Below are positions 57,681-64,000 of a DNA stretch of 64,000 bases, in pieces. This DNA comes from Comamonas halotolerans (GTDB lineage: Bacteria; Pseudomonadota; Gammaproteobacteria; Burkholderiales; Burkholderiaceae_C): NCBI RefSeq assembly GCF_030162935.1, contig NZ_JASAUZ010000012.1, positions 310,001 to 374,000 of the forward strand, written 5' to 3'. The notes beneath the pieces are model-generated. The model had not been told where the DNA came from and searched no databases. It saw nothing but the letters and a program-made list of their open reading frames with translations. The position numbers and the translations under genes are program-made. Each line of letters opens with the position of its first letter. Position 1 is the stretch's first letter.

Positions 57681-57713
57681 AAACAAGCACCTGGAAAAGG
57701 TGCTTGTTTTTTT
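57681..57713. terminator. Intrinsic terminator after rsmE
   Basis: ACAAGCACC (57683-57691) pairs with GGTGCTTGT (57699-57707), with a T run to 57713 and an A run before it, so it also serves the convergent M20 gene. Confidence 0.9.
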
Positions 57714-57731
57714 GGGGGAGGATCACTGTTA

Positions 57732-59231
57732 TCAGGTTGCTGTGTCCACGGTAGCTGCGACGGGCATGGCTGCAATCACTTGGGCCACTGCGGCGGTAAG
57801 CTTCTTGGCATAAGGAACATGCAGAAACTCATTGGGGCCGTGGGCATTGCTCTTGGGTCCGAGCACGCCGCAGACCATCATTTGCGCCTTGGGGAAGCCC
57901 TGGCTCAGCAGATTCATCAGCGGAATGGTGCCGCCCTGGCCGATGTAGCCACAGTCTGCGCCAAAGTGTGCACGGCTGGCCTGATTCAGTGCGACTTCAA
58001 ACCAGTTGTCCATGGCCGGAGCGTTCCAGCCACTGGAGCTGGACAGCCCTTCCCAGGTGACCTTGGCCTGGTAGGGCGCATTGTCTTCCAGCAAGGTCTT
58101 CATCTCTTGCACACAGGCCGCCGCATCCACCAGCGGAGGCAGGCGCAGACTGAGCTTGAAGGCGGTGTAAGGGCGCAGCACGTTGCCTGCGTTTTGCAGG
58201 GTAGGGAAGCCTTCGGCGCCGGTCACGCTCAAGGTGGGCTCCCAGGTGCGTTTGAGCAGCGCTTGCACCGGGTCGGTGGTAGTGGGTAGCGATACCAGCG
58301 AGGAGCCGCCGCAATCGTGGTGGGCCCAGGGGAAGCGTTTGTACGTCTCATCTCCGAGGATGGTGGCAGTGGCTCTGGCCTGGGCCAGGCGCTCTGCAGG
58401 AACTTCACAGTGGAAGCTGGCAGGCAGCATGCGACCGGTCTTGCTGTCTTCCAGGCGGTCCAGAACCTGACGCATGATGCGGAAAGATGAAGGCACCACG
58501 CCCGAGGCATCGCCCGAGTGCACGCCTTCCGTGAGTATCTCCACTTTCAACGTTCCGCTGGCCATGCCTCGGAGGCTGGTCGTTAGCCACAGCTGGTCGT
58601 AGTTGCCAGCGCCACTGTCCAGGCAAATCACCAGTTCCACAGCACCCAGACGGGGGCGCAGGGTGTCGATATAGGGCAGCAAATCGGCAGAGCCGCTTTC
58701 TTCTGCTGTTTCGATGATGCCGACGATGCGCGGGTGCATCACGTTCTGGCTCTTCAGTGCTTGCACTGCGGCCACGCTGGCATAGACAGCGTAGCCATCG
58801 TCTGCGCCGCCGCGGCCATAGAGCTTGCCATCTTCGTACTTGGGCGTCCATGGTCCAAGGTCACTGCGCCAGCCTTCAAATTCAGGCTGCTTGTCCAGAT
58901 GGCCGTACATCAGCACCGTGGGGCTGTCTGCATTGTTGGCGTTAGGCTGTGTCCCGGCAACCTCAAAGAACAGCACGGGGGTACGGCCAGGCATGCGCAC
59001 AATTTCCAGTTTCAGGCCTTCAACATTTTGTGCTTCCACCCAGTCGGCAGCATTGCGCAGCACAGTCTCGAGCAGACCCTGCTGCTCCCAGTCCGGAGCA
59101 AACATCGGGGATTTGGCGGGAATGGCGATGTAGTCTTTGAGCTGGCCAACAATGTCGTTGTCCCATTTCTGGCTGACTTGTTCCAGCGCTTGAGACGTAT
59201 TCAAAGCGCTGGAAGGAATGCGTGCGTTCAT
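57732..59231 (-). CDS. M20 family dipeptidase (CNDP-like)
   Basis: The 499-residue zinc peptidase shows MYGHLDKQPEFEGW (first metal His), GRGGADDGYAVYAS (bridging Asp), and IIETAEESGSADL (catalytic Glu pair), with an inserted dimerisation domain. Length and motifs fit the carnosinase/CNDP-like dipeptidase branch rather than ArgE. GGAGG precedes the ATG at 59231; the frame extends to 59288 without support. Confidence 0.88.
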   Translation of the reverse strand: MNARIPSSALNTSQALEQVSQKWDNDIVGQLKDYIAIPAKSPMFAPDWEQQGLLETVLRNAADWVEAQNVEGLKLEIVRMPGRTPVLFFEVAGTQPNANNADSPTVLMYGHLDKQPEFEGWRSDLGPWTPKYEDGKLYGRGGADDGYAVYASVAAVQALKSQNVMHPRIVGIIETAEESGSADLLPYIDTLRPRLGAVELVICLDSGAGNYDQLWLTTSLRGMASGTLKVEILTEGVHSGDASGVVPSSFRIMRQVLDRLEDSKTGRMLPASFHCEVPAERLAQARATATILGDETYKRFPWAHHDCGGSSLVSLPTTTDPVQALLKRTWEPTLSVTGAEGFPTLQNAGNVLRPYTAFKLSLRLPPLVDAAACVQEMKTLLEDNAPYQAKVTWEGLSSSSGWNAPAMDNWFEVALNQASRAHFGADCGYIGQGGTIPLMNLLSQGFPKAQMMVCGVLGPKSNAHGPNEFLHVPYAKKLTAAVAQVIAAMPVAATVDTAT

Positions 59232-59290
59232 GGCGAACCTCCGAAAGCAGGGCGGCGCAGGGCCGCAGACCAGAGCATTGTGCGCCAATC

Positions 59291-59323
59291 AAAAAAGCCC
59301 ACTTCCGCGTAGGCTGAGTGGGC
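59291..59323 (-). terminator. Intrinsic terminator after mtnN
   Basis: On the minus strand GCCCACT pairs with AGTGGGC and a six-T run follows. It lies 28 bases after the mtnN stop. Confidence 0.8.
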
Positions 59324-59351
59324 AGGGCAAAGAATGGGGCAGCGAATGCGG

Positions 59352-60107
59352 CTAATGGGCCCGCGCAAGCAGCATGTGGGTGATAATGTGCTGGGCATAA
59401 CGGCTGGCCACGGCGGTTACAAAGGCGGGAAAATCCACATGGGCATCGTCGTCAGCGCGGTCAGAGATAGTGCGTACAGCGGCAAATGGTATGCCGTAGT
59501 CGGCGCACACCTGGGCAATGGCTGCGCCTTCCATTTCGACCGCCAAAGCAGCCAGTCCCGCATCTTGCAGTGCGCTGTGAATGCTGTGCGAGACCGCTGC
59601 AGACACTATGAACTGATCGCCGCTGGCAATCAGGCCGGTGTGCACGCAAGGCGCATGCTGGTTGAGCAGTGGCTCATTCCATTGGGCCGCTGACTGGGTG
59701 CAGCTATCTGCCGCGGAATGTAACTGATGTACCAGTTCTGCATTGCACGCGAACAAAGGGCTTGCGTAGCCAGGCACCTGCCAGCGCGGGAACAGTGGGC
59801 GCACATCCATGTCATGCTGCACAAAATGTTGGGCGACGATCACGTCGCCCACACGGACCGTAGGGCCCAACCCGCCCGCAACACCAGTGAAAACGAGTTG
59901 CTGCACCCCAAAGTGCTCCACGAGTGTGGTGGTGGTCGTGGCTGCCGCAACCTTGCCAATACCACTCAGTGCCAGCACCACGTCTGTGCCATGCATGTGA
60001 CCACGTACAAAGGTGCGTCCAGCGCGCACGACTTCTTGAGCGTTGGTCAGGGCGTGAGCAATGCCTTGCTGTTCTTCAGGAAGGGCACTCAAAATGGCAA
60101 GTGTCAT
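59352..60107 (-). CDS. mtnN: 5'-methylthioadenosine/S-adenosylhomocysteine nucleosidase
   Basis: MtnN removes adenine from methylthioadenosine and S-adenosylhomocysteine, toxic by-products of SAM use. The 251 residues start MTLAILSALPEEQQGI and include LALSGIGKVAAA, GVAGGLGPTVRVGD, and the active-site segment VEMEGAAIAQVCADY and TISDRAD. It stands alone between the fadD and M20 terminators. Confidence 0.94.
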   Translation of the reverse strand: MTLAILSALPEEQQGIAHALTNAQEVVRAGRTFVRGHMHGTDVVLALSGIGKVAAATTTTTLVEHFGVQQLVFTGVAGGLGPTVRVGDVIVAQHFVQHDMDVRPLFPRWQVPGYASPLFACNAELVHQLHSAADSCTQSAAQWNEPLLNQHAPCVHTGLIASGDQFIVSAAVSHSIHSALQDAGLAALAVEMEGAAIAQVCADYGIPFAAVRTISDRADDDAHVDFPAFVTAVASRYAQHIITHMLLARAH

Positions 60108-60121
60108 GGCAAATCAAAAGA

Positions 60122-60147
60122 CATGAAAAACGGCCCCGAAGGGCCGT
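60122..60147 (-). terminator. Intrinsic terminator after fadD
   Basis: On the minus strand, ACGGCCCTTCGGGGCCGT forms a tight hairpin with a TTCG-like loop and a following T run. It ends the fadD transcript 44 bases after the stop. Confidence 0.88.
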
Positions 60148-60190
60148 GGCTGAGAACGGTTGGAGCGCAAAGTGTACGGGCTTGGCTGCA

Positions 60191-61864
60191 TCAGCGCAGT
60201 TCGCGTCGCAAAATCTTGCCGACTGGCGTTTTGGGCAGCTCAGTGCGGAATTCGATGACACGTGGCTGCTTGTAGCCGGTCAGGTTCTCACGGCAGAACT
60301 TGCGCAGCACTTCTTCGGTCAGACTATCGTTCTCCCTGACGACCACCAGCTTCACGGCTTCTCCGGTTTTCTCGTCTGGCACACCCACTACGGCACACTC
60401 CAGCACACCAGGGCACATGGCAACCACGTCTTCAACCTCATTGGGGTAGACGTTGAAGCCGCTGACCAGCACCATGTCTTTTTTACGGTCCACGATCTTG
60501 ATGTAGCCGCGCTCATCCATGGTGCCGATATCACCCGTCAGGAAGTAGCCATCTGCGGTCATGGACTTGGCGGTCTCGTCGGGCCGCTGCCAGTAGCCCG
60601 CCATGACTTGCGGGCCCTTTACCGCAATTTCACCGGTTTTACCCAGTTCGGTGACTGGCTGACCGTCTTCGCCAATCAGCTTGACGTAGGTGCTGGGACA
60701 CGGAACACCGATGGTGCCCGTGAACTCTTTGGCAGTCACCGGGTTGCAACTCACCACAGGGCTGGTTTCCGACAGGCCATAACCTTCCACGATAGGGCAG
60801 CCAGTCTTCTCCAGCCAGCGTTTGGCTACCGCACCTTGCACGGCCATACCGCCACCGACGGATACTTTCAGGTGGCTCCAGTCCACTTTGTTGAAATCCG
60901 GGTGATGGGACAGACCGTTGAACAGGGTGTTCACTGCAGGGAAGTTGTGGAACTTGTGCTTGGACAGCTCTTTGAGCGTACCTGCCAGATCCCGCGGATT
61001 GGGGATCAAGATGTTTTTGCCACCCGTGTGCATGGACAGCATCATGTTCACGGTGAAAGCAAAGATGTGATAGAGCGGTAGCGCGCACACACTGGTGACT
61101 TGTTCTCCGCTTTGGCGCATGTCTTTGAGCACAGGGCTGAACCATGCCTCGCATTGGAGCGTGTTGGCAATGACGTTGCGGTGCAGCAGCACTGCGCCCT
61201 TGCTCACGCCGGTCGTGCCGCCTGTGTATTGCAACACTGCAATATCGTCGGGGCCGACTTCGGCCTTGCGGAAGCTGGCGTTGCCACCTTGGCGGATGGC
61301 ATCCTTGTAGCGTACGGCCTTGGGCAGGTTGAAGGCGGGCACCATCTTTTTGACATTGCGCACCACATAATTCACCAGACAGCCTTTGAGCGTGCCCAGC
61401 ATGTCGCCCATGGAGCACAAGACCACATGCTCAACCGCTGTTTGCTTGATGCATTGCTCCAATGTGTGGGCAAAGTTTTCAATGATGACAATGGCTTTGG
61501 CACCGGAATCTTTGAGCTGGTGCTCAAGTTCACGGGCGGTGTACAGCGGATTGACATTCACCACGACAAAGCCTGCACGCAGAATGGCAGCGACAGCAAT
61601 AGGATATTGAGGCACGTTGGGCATCATGATGGCCACGCGGTCACCTTGGCTCATGCCCAGAGACTGAAAGTAGGCTGCAAAAGTCTGGCTTTGACGATCG
61701 ACATCGCTGAAGCTGATGTCTTTGCCCATATACGAATACGCCGAGCGTGAGGCGTGGGATTTGAAGGCTTGCTCCATCAGTGCTACCAAAGAGTGATAGC
61801 TGCTGGGATCAATGTCAGTAGGTACGCCTTCGGGATAGGACGCCAACCATGGACGCTCACTCAT
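60191..61864 (-). CDS. fadD: Long-chain fatty-acid-CoA ligase FadD
   Basis: This enzyme activates fatty acids with ATP and CoA for beta-oxidation. The 557 residues show the AMP-binding P-loop YTGGTTGVSKGAVLLH, the signature GYGLSETSPVV, and the C-terminal YIKIVDRKKDMVLVSGFNVY with the catalytic Lys near KTPVGKILRRELR. The ATG at 61864 follows CGGAGAC; the frame runs to 62002 without support. Transcribed alone. Confidence 0.94.
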   Translation of the reverse strand: MSERPWLASYPEGVPTDIDPSSYHSLVALMEQAFKSHASRSAYSYMGKDISFSDVDRQSQTFAAYFQSLGMSQGDRVAIMMPNVPQYPIAVAAILRAGFVVVNVNPLYTARELEHQLKDSGAKAIVIIENFAHTLEQCIKQTAVEHVVLCSMGDMLGTLKGCLVNYVVRNVKKMVPAFNLPKAVRYKDAIRQGGNASFRKAEVGPDDIAVLQYTGGTTGVSKGAVLLHRNVIANTLQCEAWFSPVLKDMRQSGEQVTSVCALPLYHIFAFTVNMMLSMHTGGKNILIPNPRDLAGTLKELSKHKFHNFPAVNTLFNGLSHHPDFNKVDWSHLKVSVGGGMAVQGAVAKRWLEKTGCPIVEGYGLSETSPVVSCNPVTAKEFTGTIGVPCPSTYVKLIGEDGQPVTELGKTGEIAVKGPQVMAGYWQRPDETAKSMTADGYFLTGDIGTMDERGYIKIVDRKKDMVLVSGFNVYPNEVEDVVAMCPGVLECAVVGVPDEKTGEAVKLVVVRENDSLTEEVLRKFCRENLTGYKQPRVIEFRTELPKTPVGKILRRELR

Positions 61865-62170
61865 GCTTTGTCTCCGCTCAATTGTCGTTGTTACGTCGGA
61901 AAGTGACAGACATGGCGGTGAATGGCTCTCCTCCCCCATGCCCAGGGTCTGAGCCCTTTGTGAAGATTGTGGAGGGAGCCAAAGCGGTGCGCCCCTGTGC
62001 AAACCCTAGGTTTTGCTACATGAAATGCGCTTTTTTTGCAAAAAAAGAACGATTGTGCGATTTAGTGGAGTGCCGCTTGATGCAAATCTAAAGTTGACGG
62101 CAACAAAAAAACCACATAGCGAGGGCCATGTGGGTTGAAAAGCGCGTGTGCTTAGGTCGTAAGCACGTTC
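61865..62170. other. Intergenic region between fadD start and pyrF stop
   Basis: The 306 bases carry the fadD promoter side and the pyrF terminator (62104-62135). The stretch near 62030-62050 is A/T rich. I saw no consensus FadR- or PsrA-type operator and no supported gene. Confidence 0.5.
62104..62135 (-). terminator. Intrinsic terminator after pyrF
   Basis: On the minus strand CCACAT pairs with ATGTGG around a 10-base loop, followed by a run of eight T. It lies 36 bases after the pyrF stop. Confidence 0.82.
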
Positions 62171-63001
62171 TTAAGCTGCCAGTGCTGCTTGGTTGAGCGT
62201 CTCGCGGGTGTCCATGGCTGCTTGGCGTGCAGCTGCGGCAAAGTCTTCTCCTTGCGAGGCATACAGCACAGCGCGAGAGGAGTTGATGATGATGGGCCCG
62301 CCGCCAAGGCGCGCGGCCTTCACGGTGGCTACGGCATCGCCCCCCTGGGCACCAACGCCAGGAATCAGCAATGGCAAAGTGGGTGCTACGGCGCGTACGC
62401 GTTCAATCTCGTGGGGGCGTGTGGCACCCACTACCAAACCGAGCTGACCATTGGTGTTCCACGGACCCTGGGCCAGTTTGGCGACGTGCTCAAACATATG
62501 TGGCTGGCCGGGGACATCGGCCAGCACCTGGGCTTGCAGATCATCGCCACCAGGGTTGGATGTGCGACACAGCAAGAAAGCGCCCTTGCCTTCGTATTTG
62601 AGGTAAGGCGTGATGGAGTCAAAGCCCATGAATGGCGAAAGCGTGACGGCATCTGCACCGTAGCGTTCAAAAGCCTCTTTGGCGTATTGCTCGGCGGTGG
62701 AGCCGATATCACCGCGCTTGGCATCCAGAATGACGGGCACATGAGGGGCCACTTTGCGCATGTGCGCCATGAGCTTTTCGAGCTGGTCTTCGGCACGATG
62801 TGCTGCGAAGTAGGCGATCTGGGGCTTGAAACTGTTCACCAGATCGTGGGTGGCATCGACAATGGCGGCGCAGAAGTCGTAGATCTTGGAAGCGTCACCA
62901 CGCATGGCAGCGGGGAACTTGGAAGGCTCGGGGTCCAGTCCCACGCACAGCATGGAGTTGTTGCGCGTGGACGCGTCGCGCAGCATGTCGAGAAAAGTCA
63001 T
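62171..63001 (-). CDS. pyrF: Orotidine 5'-phosphate decarboxylase (type 2)
   Basis: PyrF makes UMP from OMP. The 276 residues are the longer type-2 form. The active-site run [18 protein letters not shown] contains the Lys and Asp catalytic set, and [12 protein letters not shown] is the phosphate end. The ATG at 63001 was chosen over 63010. It is divergent from the exporter gene. Confidence 0.95.
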   Translation of the reverse strand: MTFLDMLRDASTRNNSMLCVGLDPEPSKFPAAMRGDASKIYDFCAAIVDATHDLVNSFKPQIAYFAAHRAEDQLEKLMAHMRKVAPHVPVILDAKRGDIGSTAEQYAKEAFERYGADAVTLSPFMGFDSITPYLKYEGKGAFLLCRTSNPGGDDLQAQVLADVPGQPHMFEHVAKLAQGPWNTNGQLGLVVGATRPHEIERVRAVAPTLPLLIPGVGAQGGDAVATVKAARLGGGPIIINSSRAVLYASQGEDFAAAARQAAMDTRETLNQAALAA

Positions 63002-63039
63002 GAGCAGCAATTGTAGGGGGCAGGCACAATCTACGTCCT

Positions 63040-63924
63040 ATGCCTGCTTTTACTCCCCGACAATTGGTTCTTCTGGTGCTGCTGACGCTGATTTGGGGCG
63101 TGAACTGGCCGATCATGAAGCTCGGAGTGACGCATTTCCCGCCGCTGAGCTTTCGCGCCATCTCAATGTGGATCGGTTTGCTGGTGGTGCTGTGTGTGCT
63201 GCGAATGCAAAAACAGTCTTTGAGCATTGCACGCGAGCACTGGGGCACGCTGGCCAGGCTCACGCTGTTCAATATGGTGATCTGGCACTGTCTGGTGATT
63301 GTGGCCATGCCTCTGGTCTCCAGCGGGCGAGCAGCCATTCTGGGCTACACCATGCCTATTTTTTCAGCAGTGATTGGCAGCTTGATTTACCGTGACCGTC
63401 TGGCTGGCCGCGCCTGGTGTGGCGTTGCTGCGGCATTCCTGGGCGTGATGCTGCTGCTGTGGCATGAATTTGGCGCTTTGGGCAGTCGACCCACAGGCGC
63501 TTTGATGATTTTGTTTGCAGCCTTTTGCTGGGCGATTGGAACGCAGATGATGCGGCGGGCCTCCATGCCTGTGCCCGTGTTGACCATGGCGTTCTGGATG
63601 ATGCTGATCACGGCACTCGTGCTGAGTTTGGGGGCGGTATCTCTGGAGCGAAGTCAGTGGCACCTACCCGGCACGGTTGCGGTGGGCACCATCTTGTTCA
63701 ACGGACTGCTGGTAGTAGGTTTTGCGCAGGTGGTCTGGTTTGTCCTGGCGCGCAGCCTGCCGCCGGTGGCTTCTACCCTGAGTGTGATGTTTATCCCCGT
63801 ACTGGGGGTGTTCAGCGGCGCGTGGTGGCTCAATGAGGTGCTTCACTGGCAAGACTGGACGGCAGTGGCGCTGATGGTGCTGGCCATTGCGACCGTCTTG
63901 TGGCCCAGCCGCAAAGCGGTATGA
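63040..63924 (+). CDS. EamA/DMT-superfamily transporter
   Basis: The 294-residue inner-membrane protein has about ten hydrophobic segments in two EamA halves (about 8-140 and 150-290). The start VLLVLLTLIWGVNWPIMKLG is typical of drug/metabolite exporters of the EamA family. Substrate unknown. It starts 39 bases from pyrF in the other direction and ends before a strong terminator. Confidence 0.9.
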   Translation: MPAFTPRQLVLLVLLTLIWGVNWPIMKLGVTHFPPLSFRAISMWIGLLVVLCVLRMQKQSLSIAREHWGTLARLTLFNMVIWHCLVIVAMPLVSSGRAAILGYTMPIFSAVIGSLIYRDRLAGRAWCGVAAAFLGVMLLLWHEFGALGSRPTGALMILFAAFCWAIGTQMMRRASMPVPVLTMAFWMMLITALVLSLGAVSLERSQWHLPGTVAVGTILFNGLLVVGFAQVVWFVLARSLPPVASTLSVMFIPVLGVFSGAWWLNEVLHWQDWTAVALMVLAIATVLWPSRKAV

Positions 63925-63954
63925 CAGGATGCAACTTTTGCTGTGAAGTATGCT

Positions 63955-63992
63955 CAGAAATCAGCATCTACTGCTGATTTCTGGGTTTTTTT
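63955..63992 (+). terminator. Intrinsic terminator after the EamA gene
   Basis: CAGAAATCAGCA (63955-63966) pairs with TGCTGATTTCTG (63972-63983), and a T run follows. It is the last feature of the window. Confidence 0.92.
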
Positions 63993-64000
63993 ATGCTGAG

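Overview
The window looks like a chromosomal segment of a beta-proteobacterium of the order Burkholderiales, most likely family Comamonadaceae (inference). The evidence is the gene block dnaA-dnaN-gyrB facing rpmH-rnpA-yidD-yidC-mnmE, the metX-metW pair, a fused malic enzyme/phosphotransacetylase, a Bug-family periplasmic binding protein, Kdo and LPS-transport genes, and gene order around tsaB-rimI and lptD-surA-rsmA. No rRNA, tRNA, insertion sequence or CRISPR array was seen.

1-12.3 kb is an accessory catabolic island. It holds the end of one Rieske oxygenase, a four-gene polyamine/quaternary-amine type ABC importer and a second, complete Rieske oxygenase. A minus-strand run follows: M20 amidohydrolase, DUF1028 hydrolase, RidA deaminase and flavin monooxygenase. 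A LysR regulator is divergent from a [2Fe-2S] ferredoxin and its FAD reductase. Together they look like uptake, oxygenation and hydrolysis of an unidentified nitrogen-containing compound.

12.4-22.5 kb is the replication-origin neighbourhood. gyrB, dnaN and dnaA read left, and rpmH, rnpA, yidD, yidC and mnmE read right. The 346-base gap between dnaA and rpmH carries two DnaA-box-like sites and a good promoter for rpmH.

22.5-33.4 kb holds a lipoprotein lipase-like hydrolase, a DUF4105 protein, apt, the Kdo genes kdsD-kdsC with lptC, two glycine-rich RRM proteins, a manganese-exporter-type gene behind a yybP-ykoY riboswitch, metX-metW, and a decayed hydroxypyruvate isomerase gene.

33.4-42.2 kb holds corA, a UDG-fold protein that I argue is the DNA polymerase III psi subunit (HolD), rimI, tsaB, dacB, a Sua5-type t6A gene, purK-purE and a thioredoxin-TPR protein (CnoX type).

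42.3-51 kb is mixed: an SDR enzyme, Nudix, GNAT, MHYT and DUF2061 proteins, a possible 25-residue microprotein, a Bug binding protein, maeB, and a secreted guanyl-specific RNase followed by its barstar-type inhibitor.

51-64 kb holds rsmA, surA and lptD, divergent from amgK and rsmE; then an M20 dipeptidase, mtnN, fadD, pyrF and an EamA exporter. Many operons end in clear intrinsic terminators, which are listed individually.
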